A stretch of DNA of 64,000 nt, taken from NCBI GenBank assembly GCA_016793325.1, contig JAEUKI010000079.1, positions 1 through 64,000 of the forward strand. Reading direction: 5' to 3'. Source of the DNA: Myxococcales bacterium (GTDB taxonomy: Bacteria > Myxococcota_A > Polyangia > Polyangiales > Ga0077539). Positions 24,423 to 33,257 of this stretch are shown here, one piece after another (within the stretch, counting starts at the first letter, position 1; every line of letters starts with the position of its first letter). The notes beneath the pieces are model-generated. The model did not search any database. It had not been told where the DNA came from and was given only the letters and a program-made list of their open reading frames with translations. Made by a program: the position numbers and the translations under genes.

Positions 24423-27400
24423 CTACGGCGTGCAGATCGGGCGTCGCTGATGCTGCGCTTGGTGCGCGGGAAACATCGTGACGAAGAACTCGGACCACCC
24501 GCCCATGCGAACGCGCACGACGTCGTACTTCTCGGGGTCCTTCGTCGCGCGCTCGAGGGTGTCAGCGTCCGCGCAAGTGATGGTCAAGATCGAGCTCCCG
24601 ACGCCCTTTGCAAACTCGACCAACACTCGCTCGAGCACCGGCTGCGGAAAGTTCTCGCGAATGTTGAGGTCCGTCGGCGCGCCGTCCCACATCGCCTCGA
24701 CGCCCTTGCCCGAGTAGCCCTTCAGCGTCTCGAAGATCGAGGCCTCGCGGTGGTCGATCGCGAGGTCCCCGAAGCTCGGCGAGGGGCTGAGGTCCGACGC
24801 GAAGGGATCGCCGCTGCGCCGTCCGTCCGCGGACGCGCCGGTCATGTTGCCCCAATCGAGGTAGTTCTCGAACGAGCCGACGCCGGGTTGGATTTGAAAC
24901 CCGCCAAACGGCCGCTCGGGCGTCCCGAGCCGCTCGGCGAGCTCGACCATGCGCGCAGCAGTGCGCTCGGCGGGCTGCGTGAACACTCCGACCGCGACGG
25001 CGGCGATCTTCGCGACGATCGCGTCGCCGAACGTGTCGATCGGCTCGTGTCCACGACCGAACCGCGGGAGCGCCATCGCCGCCGCGCGGATCTGTCGAAA
25101 CCTCGAGGCCCGCGCCTCGATCCGCGCCGAGCCTTCGAGCGTGCTCGCGAAGGGCTCCACCATGCGCTCGCCCCAATCGCAGCGCAGCGCGTCCACGAGC
25201 TCGGGCAGCGACGTGACGGCGGTGCTCGGGTCGAACACCAACGCGCGGATCGCCCACAGCGAATCGATCAGCGTCGAGAGCCCCGTGAAGCACGGCGCCA
25301 CGACGTTGTAGCGAGGCCCGCCCTCGTAGTAGTCGAGCCCTTTGTCCAAGCAGTCGTCGATGAAGACCGACAAGAGCGGCGCGGGGCACACAGCGTTCAT
25401 TCGGCCAAACAGCGCGAGCTGTCCGTCCACTTGCTTGGCGTACATCCAACGCATGTGCTCGAGATACAGCTCGATCAGCCGATCGAACGACGCGATGTCC
25501 GCGGCGGGCTCGGAGGTAAACGAGACCTTCTGCCCGCGAAACCACACGGGCCCCGCGAGCTGCCACGCCTTGCCTTGATTGAGCGCGGCCTCGAGCGGCT
25601 GCGTCGCGGTCATCCCGCCGAGGGTGAACCAGCTCGTCCCCGAGAGCTGCGGCTCGTAGCAGCCGTCGCACGCGTAGTCGCGCGCGTCGCGGAGCGAGAC
25701 CGCGCTCCGCCATCGATCGCCGGCCTTCTCGCGGACGGGCGTTGATTTCGTGGGCGTGCTTCCGTCGCCGATCCGGTCGCCGCTGGCGACGAGCCCCGGG
25801 ATGATCTTGTCATCCGAGAGCAGGATCGGGTGCGCGCCGCCGGACAAGATCGCCTTGGCGGCCTCGCGCACGACCTCGTCGGGGACGTCCTCCCGCATCC
25901 TGAGCGACAAGCACGGCGCGTTGAGCGGGAGCCGTCGCGCGGCGCGCAGACACAACAGCGTGACGTCGTTGTACGCCGGTCGACCCGCGCCAGGAGCGTC
26001 GTCGGCGATCGTGCCTCCGACGGTCACCTGCTGGATCCATTGATTGAGCGACGAGCCCTGCGGGTAGTTTCCCGAGCTCCCGCCCATAGCGAGGTTTCCG
26101 AACACCTGGTGGTCGTCGACGAACTGGCGGTTGAGGAGCGCTTTTTCGCCGAGCTTGAGCCAGAAGCAGTCGATGATTTCTTGTGCCTGCGCGCCGTCGA
26201 TTCGACCCGCGTCCACGTCGCGTCGGTAGAACGGCTGCAGGAGCTGATCGAGCCTGCCCACCGCCGTCGGCTCGCCCGCGTGATGCAGACACGAGTGCAG
26301 CGTGAACACGAGCTGGGCTGCGTCGGCGAGCGTCGCGGGAGGCTCCAGCGTCAAGCGACGCATCCGCTCGGCGATCTCCTGGAGGTTGCGCTGTTCGGCG
26401 CGCTGCCCATCGGGCATCACGCTGGCGATCGTGTCCGCCAGCTTGGCGTACGCGAGGCAGTGCTCGACGACGCCCTCGGTCGCGAGCAGCGCGCCAGCGA
26501 AGAATCGCCGCTTCTTCTCGTCGTTGCTGGACTGATCGCGGAGGCGCGTGAGCTTCTCGACGAGCCCAGGCAGGCCGATCTCGAGCGCTTCGTCGAAGGT
26601 GGGGACGACGTGGCCGACCCCGGACGCGTAGCTCAGGTTGTCGAAGAAATTCTCCAGTCGTTCGTCGTCGCGGGCGAAGTCGATCATGTACTTGCCCTGC
26701 CCCAAGCCGAGGTTGGGCATCGCGCCGACCAAGATCTCTTTGGGGTGGATGCGATACGTGTCGGCGCCGTTGATCATCGCGCCGTTCTTCGCCTTGCGCC
26801 GGCCGCGGTAGCCGTACGCGTCGCTGACGAGCACTTGCCCGAGCAGCACCTTGGTGGCCCACCCCGAGCGCTCTTCGATCGAGAGCGCCATGATTTGTTG
26901 TGCCTCGTTCTCGCCGTACGCCCGCGTGAGATACGCGCGGAGGTGTTCGAACTCGGGCGGCGTGCGGTCGAAGTACCAGCCGTCTTGCCAGCGAGAAAAC
27001 GCGTCGGCGAGCAGCTCGAGCACCCGATGCGAGGGCGGCGAGTACGCCTCGCGGTCCGCCTCGGTCATCGTCGCCATCCGAAACAAGTACTGCTTGTGGT
27101 TGTAGTGGAGGTACTCGTTGTCGTCGGGCTTCTGGTCGAAGTGCCGATCGAGCCGGGACCAATCGACGCCAGGAAACCGCTTGTACGACGCGCCTCCCAC
27201 CGCTGGCTCGAGCCCGAGGTCCGGCAAGCTCGGGATGTAATAAAACCCTCCCAAATCCGAGCGGACGTTGGCCAAGAGTCGGTCGGCCATGAAGCCTGGG
27301 ACGTCCCCGATCTGCTGGTCCATGATCGTCTCGAGCGCCTGCGCGCTCGCGGCGTAGCCCGCGAAGTAGATCCCCTCTTCGTCGCGTCGGCTCGCGCCGC

Positions 27401-28298
27401 GCTGCAACAGCGTCGGGTTGTCCGTCGCGCCCGAACGCCCGAACGGAAGCCCTAGCCGTAGCACCGGTGTCGTGTTTCCTGCGTGGTCTTGAGCGCGCGC
27501 GCGCTTGATGTGACTTCGGTCGTCGCGCGAAGGGATGATCCTGTCGTCCTCGCTCGACCGGCCCACCATGTCCTCGACCTGCTGCGGCGACATCGAGAGC
27601 ACTTGCTCCCAATTGATCTTGAATCGTTGTGCCAACACGTACGACGCGCCGAGGTGCGACAGGTCATCGTGCCCGACGATCGTGTGCCGTTGCACTGTGA
27701 TCGGGTCCGTTGCGTTGTTGAGGTTCTCCGAGAAGCGCGCGCCGAGCACCTTTCCCCCGCGGTGATCGTCGGCGTTGGACTTCGTCGCCGCGTCCTGCGT
27801 CACCGTACGAGCGCCGTCGGCGATCGCGAGCTCTTCCTCGACGAGCGCTCGCAGGTACGCGCACAGCCCCTCGAGGTGCGAAGCCTCGTCGCTCTTCAGG
27901 TGAAACCACAGGTCCGCGCCCGAATCGACGAACACAGACCCCTTGCGCTCGAACACCGACGAGCGATCGGGGTCCGCGTCGCTCGGAAACTTCGGCGTCA
28001 TCGCATGCGGGATCGAGAGTCCTTCTTCCGCGCAGATCCGCCGCCACGTCGCGAAGCCGAGCCCGAGCACCGCTGTCGTGTGACGCTTTCCGAAGTCGTC
28101 GTGGATCTTGTTTCGCGCGCGACGGTAGATGTCACCGAGCACCGCGCGCGTGATCGGGCGCCGCGCGTCACCGCGAAAGAACGTCACGAACGTCGCGTAG
28201 GGCGACGGGTACACGAGCCCGCGCTGGACGTACTGCCAAAGTTCGCTGTGCGACCTCCGACCGCGCTCGGTCGAAAGCTCTCGCTCTTGTCCGCTCAT
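24423..28298 (-). CDS. Fusion of DyP-type peroxidase domain and glycyl-radical enzyme
   Basis: The 1291-residue protein is one uninterrupted frame starting with GAGGAGG 7 nt before ATG 28298. Residues about 70-345 resemble DyP-type heme peroxidases: His263 in RSHIKRA is the candidate heme ligand, Arg281 in TPVLRLGLPFG the distal arginine. The usual GxxDG with catalytic Asp is not seen; the matching place reads GARFSENLN. From about residue 400 it is a pyruvate-formate-lyase-like glycyl-radical enzyme (GRLDQLLQPFY, DCFWLK), with Cys880 in DGCYEPQ and Gly1267 in RMGGW near the C-terminus. GCxE is typical of dehydratase-type members rather than the CC of true PFL. No radical-SAM activase is in the window. 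The reaction is unknown. Confidence 0.82.
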   Translation of the reverse strand: MSGQERELSTERGRRSHSELWQYVQRGLVYPSPYATFVTFFRGDARRPITRAVLGDIYRRARNKIHDDFGKRHTTAVLGLGFATWRRICAEEGLSIPHAMTPKFPSDADPDRSSVFERKGSVFVDSGADLWFHLKSDEASHLEGLCAYLRALVEEELAIADGARTVTQDAATKSNADDHRGGKVLGARFSENLNNATDPITVQRHTIVGHDDLSHLGASYVLAQRFKINWEQVLSMSPQQVEDMVGRSSEDDRIIPSRDDRSHIKRARAQDHAGNTTPVLRLGLPFGRSGATDNPTLLQRGASRRDEEGIYFAGYAASAQALETIMDQQIGDVPGFMADRLLANVRSDLGGFYYIPSLPDLGLEPAVGGASYKRFPGVDWSRLDRHFDQKPDDNEYLHYNHKQYLFRMATMTEADREAYSPPSHRVLELLADAFSRWQDGWYFDRTPPEFEHLRAYLTRAYGENEAQQIMALSIEERSGWATKVLLGQVLVSDAYGYRGRRKAKNGAMINGADTYRIHPKEILVGAMPNLGLGQGKYMIDFARDDERLENFFDNLSYASGVGHVVPTFDEALEIGLPGLVEKLTRLRDQSSNDEKKRRFFAGALLATEGVVEHCLAYAKLADTIASVMPDGQRAEQRNLQEIAERMRRLTLEPPATLADAAQLVFTLHSCLHHAGEPTAVGRLDQLLQPFYRRDVDAGRIDGAQAQEIIDCFWLKLGEKALLNRQFVDDHQVFGNLAMGGSSGNYPQGSSLNQWIQQVTVGGTIADDAPGAGRPAYNDVTLLCLRAARRLPLNAPCLSLRMREDVPDEVVREAAKAILSGGAHPILLSDDKIIPGLVASGDRIGDGSTPTKSTPVREKAGDRWRSAVSLRDARDYACDGCYEPQLSGTSWFTLGGMTATQPLEAALNQGKAWQLAGPVWFRGQKVSFTSEPAADIASFDRLIELYLEHMRWMYAKQVDGQLALFGRMNAVCPAPLLSVFIDDCLDKGLDYYEGGPRYNVVAPCFTGLSTLIDSLWAIRALVFDPSTAVTSLPELVDALRCDWGERMVEPFASTLEGSARIEARASRFRQIRAAAMALPRFGRGHEPIDTFGDAIVAKIAAVAVGVFTQPAERTAARMVELAERLGTPERPFGGFQIQPGVGSFENYLDWGNMTGASADGRRSGDPFASDLSPSPSFGDLAIDHREASIFETLKGYSGKGVEAMWDGAPTDLNIRENFPQPVLERVLVEFAKGVGSSILTITCADADTLERATKDPEKYDVVRVRMGGWSEFFVTMFPAHQAQHQRRPICTP

Positions 28299-28441
28299 CG
28301 ATGTTCCTCCTCGTCCCTCGAGTACCGCGCTCGAACGTCGATCGAGCGCGAGCAATGGCCGCCCTTGTTGCGCTCGACGCACTGACGCGAGCGCTTCGTT
28401 TGGGGGTGTGTTCGATTCGAAACTCGCGCGACCGACGTCGG

Positions 28442-30397
28442 TCAGCGCGACTCGGTTCGCGTGCGATATCGACCTACGCGCAGCTCGACCGTCGCGCCTT
28501 TGTGTTCGCGCACCAGCAGATGAAGCGCTCCGTCACTTCGTCCGATCGCGATCGCGCCGTCCGCTCGACAACGCGCTCCGTGCAGCGTCTCGGGCTTGCT
28601 CCATCCTGCTTCGGCGAGCGTCCCGAATCCGTTGCTCGCGCGGTCCGTCTCGGACTTCTTGTACGAGATCGGGTTCTTCGGCGTGAGCAGTCCCGAGAGC
28701 GAGAAGGTCGTCTCGCGCAGGGTGCTTCCCTCAACGGCCGGGTACACGAGATGGAGCACCCCATCGAGCGTCGCGCACGCCAGGGTTTCACCAGCACGAT
28801 ACGGACGCGCGAGCGGCTGACGCAGCCCCGTCGCGTCGGGCCACGACGAGAAGTGCGCGACGGGAACAGCGCACGGCGCCCACTGCTCGACGGTGCTGTC
28901 GTCCTGCGGACCTCCGTACTTGTTGGGCGCCACGTGAACGACGTTGAACGACGCGGTGTTGTACGAATACGCATCGAGCGCGTCGCCGTCCGCCGAGCGC
29001 GCGATCGCGTAGAGCGAAGCGCCAACGCAGCCCACGGTGATCGGCCCGCGCGATCGAGCGGCGTTCACGACGACGACGTCGCCCCACCCACCGTCCGCCC
29101 ACAGCCGTGACGCCACGCGCGCGTCGGGGTCGGTCCACACGAGAGCGACGCGCTTCTCACCGTCGAACGACGTGAGCGCAAACGCGCCCGTCGCGTCAGC
29201 GAGCGTGGCCGCGAGCACGACCCAGTCGTGATCGGGCGCCCACACAATCGAGCGCAACGCTCCATGCGCGGACCGAGCCACGATCACGACGGCGTCGAAC
29301 GTCGAGGCGATCGCCACGCCGCCGCTCGCGTCGACGCGCACGAGCTCCTCGTCGGACCACACGCCTCGCGCGAGCGTTCGAACGCGAAGCAGCCCGTCGC
29401 TGCCCGCGTACGCCACGAAGAGCGCGCCGTCGAAGCCCGCCGCGGCGATGGGTCCGACCGACTCGATCGGGGTTCGAACTGGCGCGGACCACTCGAAGCG
29501 CTTGTTCCACAAGAACTGAAACCAGTTCGCGCCCGCGTCGTTCTTGCCGAGGTGGCCGAGCGAGAAGTTCTGCTCGACCGTGCGAAGCAGGCTGTAGTGA
29601 TTGTAGCCCTGCTCCTCGAACGTCCCTTCGGCGACGACGTCTCCGAGGAGCACCGTGTAGACTTGGTTGGGTCCGTCGTACGGCGAGTCTTGCTCGGGGA
29701 TGTAGTCCTCTTCGAAGTCCGCTTCGTCGAAGGTCACGACGACCAGCGTCTTCGGCGGCAAATGCGAGTCGGGGCCGGGAAACTTCAGTCGGTCGAAGAA
29801 GCGCTCGAGCCATCGCGCGGACTGATCGACGAGCGCCGGCGCGCGGGGCTTCGACTCGACCTCGGTCCCGTCCAACCAGTGGCCGTCGCTCCACATGTTG
29901 GGCGTAAACCACGCGAACTCGGGAAGCTCGCCGTTCAGCACGTCGGCGAAGAACGCGGCTTCGTTGTCGATGCGCGCCCATCGATCGCGATCGCGCACGA
30001 CCGACTCGAACAGCGCGAACGGGTTGTGCTTCACGACGTAGGGAAAGGCGTCGCGAGGCTCGAGCTCCGGCGTCCACGGCGTCGCGTCGCGTACGAAGCT
30101 CTCCATGTACCCCTTCCAACGCAGGCGTCCCGGCGCCTCTTCGATCAGGTCGACGATCGTCCGTTGTTTCAGCAGCGGCGGATGCTGATCGCTCGTGACG
30201 CCGCAGAGCTCGCCAGCGATCGACGCGACGTAGTTGGTCTGCGACGGGTGCATCACCCCGAAGTAGTTTCCGAGCTGTACTCCGCGCCGCGCGAGCCGAC
30301 GAAAGTACGGATTCGCCAGCACGTAGCCGCGGTACTGGTTCTCGAACACGATCACGAGGACGTGATCGAACACGGCCCCTTTCGAGGTTCGGTTCAT
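28442..30397 (-). CDS. Acid-phosphatase/phospholipase-C-type phosphoesterase with C-terminal propeller-like repeats
   Basis: The 651-residue protein has an N-terminal phosphoesterase domain of the AcpA/PLC type (PF04185-like). It begins DHVLVIVFENQ with the catalytic-region Glu-Asn, then NYFGVMHPSQTNYVASIAGE and the metal-binding VVVTFDEADFE. From about residue 330 there are repeated short beta stretches (GFDGALFVAYAGSDGLLRVR, DGVLHLVYP, DGALHLLV) that suggest a beta-propeller, perhaps a lectin-like one. No signal peptide is present. GGGAGGAG 9 nt before ATG 30397 supports the start. It is the first gene of the minus-strand group and probably hydrolyses phosphate mono- or diesters. Confidence 0.85.
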   Translation of the reverse strand: MNRTSKGAVFDHVLVIVFENQYRGYVLANPYFRRLARRGVQLGNYFGVMHPSQTNYVASIAGELCGVTSDQHPPLLKQRTIVDLIEEAPGRLRWKGYMESFVRDATPWTPELEPRDAFPYVVKHNPFALFESVVRDRDRWARIDNEAAFFADVLNGELPEFAWFTPNMWSDGHWLDGTEVESKPRAPALVDQSARWLERFFDRLKFPGPDSHLPPKTLVVVTFDEADFEEDYIPEQDSPYDGPNQVYTVLLGDVVAEGTFEEQGYNHYSLLRTVEQNFSLGHLGKNDAGANWFQFLWNKRFEWSAPVRTPIESVGPIAAAGFDGALFVAYAGSDGLLRVRTLARGVWSDEELVRVDASGGVAIASTFDAVVIVARSAHGALRSIVWAPDHDWVVLAATLADATGAFALTSFDGEKRVALVWTDPDARVASRLWADGGWGDVVVVNAARSRGPITVGCVGASLYAIARSADGDALDAYSYNTASFNVVHVAPNKYGGPQDDSTVEQWAPCAVPVAHFSSWPDATGLRQPLARPYRAGETLACATLDGVLHLVYPAVEGSTLRETTFSLSGLLTPKNPISYKKSETDRASNGFGTLAEAGWSKPETLHGARCRADGAIAIGRSDGALHLLVREHKGATVELRVGRYRTRTESR

Positions 30398-30845
30398 CGA
30401 CAAAGACTCCTCCCGACTGTGAAGCCGACCGCGCTCTCCGCTACCAATGAAGAACGTATCGGATCGTGCGGTCCGCTGGCAAGCGACGGAGAGGCGCCGC
30501 ACGAAGCGCAGTCCGCGTAGTCATTTTGCAGACGGATTCGAACATCTCTCGTTCGCTTGTCATGCGCAGTCATGCGCGACGCGACGCGAGCGTCGACGAC
30601 GCAAGCGCGCCTGCGCCGACAACTACGGTCGAGCCACGATGAGTTGGTTCGAAGCACGACCGCGACGGTCGGCGTAGCGTCCTCGGTCCGCGGTCTCGGT
30701 TTGGACTGGATTTCAGCGGTCTTTCCGTCGTCGATCCGCTCCGGTCATCTTCGATGCCCGTCGCTGGCGCGGCATACTTTCTTGCGACGCGTGGGTCGGC
30801 GCGGGCGTGGGATCACCTGCGGCGTTCGAGCGCCGTCGGGGATGG
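30398..30845. other. Intergenic region with promoter of the phosphoesterase group
   Basis: No gene is seen. It lies between the start of the minus-strand five-gene group and the end of the next minus-strand lipoprotein gene. It holds the candidate promoter described separately. Confidence 0.5.
30453..30482 (-). promoter_or_regulatory. Candidate sigma70-type promoter for the five-gene group
   Basis: On the minus strand TTGCCA (30482-30477) and TACGTT (30458-30453) are 18 bp apart, about 55 nt before the ATG at 30397. This leaves a leader containing the strong GGGAGGAG site. Identified by eye. Confidence 0.45.
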
Positions 30846-32015
30846 TCACGGGCGGAGCAGCGGCTCGAGCGGGCAGCCGTCGGGCAGCCGTTCCGAGAGG
30901 ACGCGCGGCGCGAGCACGGCGCGGGTGAGCTCGAAGTGAAAGCCCAAAGAGATGAGCCCAGACAAATTGGGTTCGGTGCCGCGCCGACCGCAGACCCCAT
31001 CGACTTGGAGATCGACGAGCGAGGCAACCACATACGGAACGTACGGCGCGGACACGCCCGTCCATCGAGCGACGATCTCGTTCACGGAGATCGCTGCGCC
31101 GAAGTTTCCTCGGACGCCGCGGTCCTCGCGGAGATCGACGGCGAAGCGGACGCGCTCGAAGTTCCACTGCCAGACGCCTGGCAGCACGTCGTAGAACGGA
31201 AACGGCGTCGTGCCCGCGAACGTCACGTGAAGGCGCCCTCCTCGAATCGCGCCAACCCCGTGCGTGACGATCGGTTGCGTCGGGTCGTTGTTGCGCACCG
31301 AACCGGCGAGCGCTGCATACTGCTGATCGACCGACGCAGCGTCGCATCGCGCAGGGTTTCCACCGCCGAACAAAGGAACTCCGCGCACAATGGACACACG
31401 AACGAGCGGGTCGTCCTCGAGGCTGTCCACGCCGCGCACCAGCAAGAGCACGGACGTGTGCGCCCTCGCGAACGCGCGCGCGACGATCTCGCGACGCCCC
31501 CCGCTTCCCGCGGGATACGCGCTGTCGACAGCGTCGGTCAACAGTGGCAGTGCGTTGTCGACACCGCCGATGCACTCGACGCTCGCTGCATCGGTCGTCG
31601 CTGCGTCCGTCGTTGTTGCGTCGGGAGAGGCTCCGTCCGGTGCGCCTCCGTCGCGCACGACGCACCCGCTGGCACGACAGCGAGCGGTCGTTGGACTCCA
31701 CTCGGACGTCGGGCAGTTCGACGAGGGATCGAGCTCGGAGAGATAGTCGCTCCTGAAGCAGGAGCTCGGCGGTGGCGGCGAATCGAGCGAGTCGACGGCA
31801 AAGACTCCGTCGAGGTCGAACCCAGAGATCACCGCCGAGGACTCGCCTGGCGTTTCGTCTACGCGCACGGAAGAGATCACGTACGTGAGCGTTCGTCCCG
31901 TGAGCGGCGGCTCGGGCTCGGGTCCCGCGTCGGCCGCGACCGGCGCCGCGCAACCGCAGGCGACGAACGAGACGAGCACCCAGCTCACCAAGCGCTTCGC
32001 GGCAAGCGAGATCAT
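30846..32015 (-). CDS. Secreted lipoprotein, unknown function
   Basis: The 389-residue protein starts MISLAAKRLVSWVLVSFVAC, a lipoprotein signal peptide, so ATG 32015 is chosen over the longer frame. GGGA lies 6 nt upstream. After an acidic linker comes an EPEPPLTGRTLTYVISSVRV strand, an Asp/Thr-rich linker (about 120-150) and a C-terminal domain with many beta strands, several cysteines and the end DGCPLEPLLRP. The Asp/Ala/Thr linker is a common feature of the surface lipoproteins in this window. No enzyme motif is visible. It is divergent from the esterase-like lipoprotein gene at 32152. Confidence 0.75.
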   Translation of the reverse strand: MISLAAKRLVSWVLVSFVACGCAAPVAADAGPEPEPPLTGRTLTYVISSVRVDETPGESSAVISGFDLDGVFAVDSLDSPPPPSSCFRSDYLSELDPSSNCPTSEWSPTTARCRASGCVVRDGGAPDGASPDATTTDAATTDAASVECIGGVDNALPLLTDAVDSAYPAGSGGRREIVARAFARAHTSVLLLVRGVDSLEDDPLVRVSIVRGVPLFGGGNPARCDAASVDQQYAALAGSVRNNDPTQPIVTHGVGAIRGGRLHVTFAGTTPFPFYDVLPGVWQWNFERVRFAVDLREDRGVRGNFGAAISVNEIVARWTGVSAPYVPYVVASLVDLQVDGVCGRRGTEPNLSGLISLGFHFELTRAVLAPRVLSERLPDGCPLEPLLRP

Positions 32016-32151
32016 CGCGGTCCCTTTGGTTTCGAAGTGTAGGTTCGACAGAGTATCCCACACGCCGCGCGGGTCGCGATCGCAGACGTCCATTTGCAGC
32101 GCGGACGCCCTGTGCGCTACCACGCCGCACGTGAGCGAAACGTCTCTCGGC

Positions 32152-33225
32152 ATGGCGACACGCTTGGCGTTGGCGTTGGCGCTCGGCGCGTGTGGCGGAG
32201 GAGCTTCGCCTGCGACGGACGCCACCCCCGCGGATGTCGCAGAGGACCGAGCGATTGCGCCCCGCGAAGACAGCGCGGTGATGCTCGACGATCGCAGCGA
32301 ACCCGCGCTGGACGCGACGGCGACGACCGACGCGCCGAGCGCGACGACCGACGCTGGCTCGACAGGGACGCCCGTGGTGATCGACGCGAGGGCAATTCCA
32401 GCGGCAGCGGCGCTGTACACCGTGGATCGCAGGATGTGGTCGATTCGCGATGTGGGCCGCGCGATCGAGTCGGTGCTCTCGGGCGCGAGCCGACCGGACA
32501 ACGTGATTCTGTACGTTCACGGCCGCGCGTGCGGCGGAGGCGAGCCCGAGAAGTCCCTCACGGGCGCGATGCCCGAGCTCGCGCGGGACTACTCGAGCGC
32601 GCCAATCATGTTGTTCTGGCCGGGGTCGGATGACAGTTGTCCGTTGGGCTTTCCCGAGGCGCGCGCGAGAGAGTCGGGCCCTGCGCTCGCGGTCGTGGTG
32701 GGGGATCTGTACAACTATCGACTCGCGAATCCGGCGCGGGTGGCGGGCGTTCGCTTCACGCTCGTCACGCACAGCATGGGGAGCATCGTGCTCGAAGCGG
32801 CGACGGCGGTGCGCGGGTTCGAGACCGTTCCGCCGAGCGCGTTCGAGACCGTGGTGATCAACGCGTCAGCGAGCGCGGCGAGCGGGCACAACGCGTGGCT
32901 CGCGCGCGTCGGGCTGAGCCGTCATCGGTACGTCACCGTGAACAACGGCGACAACGTGCTCACCGCCGCGGGCATCGGCCGAGCGACGCGCCTCGGAAAG
33001 TCCATCACCAGCGTCCCGCTCGCCGCGGGTGTCGACTACACAGACTTCGACGCCAACAACGTCAACCACGCGTACTACCTCGTCAGCGGGCAGAGCGGCG
33101 CTGGGATGCGCGCGTTCTACGAGCGCGTGATGAACGGGATGGAGTTTGATTTCGTGGGCGCACCGGGCGTCGGCTCGAGCTCCGCGCGCGACGGCGCTGG
33201 GGTGCACGTGTTCAACGGTCGCTGA
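32152..33225 (+). CDS. Lipoprotein with alpha/beta-hydrolase fold
   Basis: The 357-residue protein starts with a short lipoprotein signal (MATRLALALALGAC) followed by a DxTPADVAED-type linker. The body looks like an alpha/beta hydrolase: NVILYVHGRACGGG (oxyanion region), FWPGSDDSCPLGFP, and the nucleophile elbow THSMGS with its serine. Near the end DANNVNHAYYL supplies a plausible Asp/His. Such proteins are esterases or lipases; the one here would face the periplasm or cell surface. A GTG at 32131 would lengthen the signal by seven residues. The 3' end meets the next minus-strand gene over a shared hairpin. Confidence 0.8.
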   Translation: MATRLALALALGACGGGASPATDATPADVAEDRAIAPREDSAVMLDDRSEPALDATATTDAPSATTDAGSTGTPVVIDARAIPAAAALYTVDRRMWSIRDVGRAIESVLSGASRPDNVILYVHGRACGGGEPEKSLTGAMPELARDYSSAPIMLFWPGSDDSCPLGFPEARARESGPALAVVVGDLYNYRLANPARVAGVRFTLVTHSMGSIVLEAATAVRGFETVPPSAFETVVINASASAASGHNAWLARVGLSRHRYVTVNNGDNVLTAAGIGRATRLGKSITSVPLAAGVDYTDFDANNVNHAYYLVSGQSGAGMRAFYERVMNGMEFDFVGAPGVGSSSARDGAGVHVFNGR

Positions 33226-33257
33226 GCGCCCGCGACACACGCGTTGAGCTCAGCGAC
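33218..33257. terminator. Bidirectional hairpin of convergent genes
   Basis: GTCGCTGAGC (33218-33227) and GCTCAGCGAC (33248-33257) are perfect reverse complements around a 20-nt loop. The two arms contain the stop codons of the two convergent genes. No U-tract is present, so its role as intrinsic terminator is likely but not certain. Confidence 0.5.

Noticed and set aside
24423..28298. Reading the glycyl-radical enzyme as true pyruvate formate-lyase
   Set aside because: The active-site motif is GCxE with a single Cys rather than the adjacent Cys-Cys of PFL, and no activase or formate genes lie nearby.
24276..28385. Several 300-600-codon plus-strand frames opposite the DyP/glycyl-radical gene
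   Set aside because: All are antisense shadows; the minus frame holds catalytic motifs over its full length.
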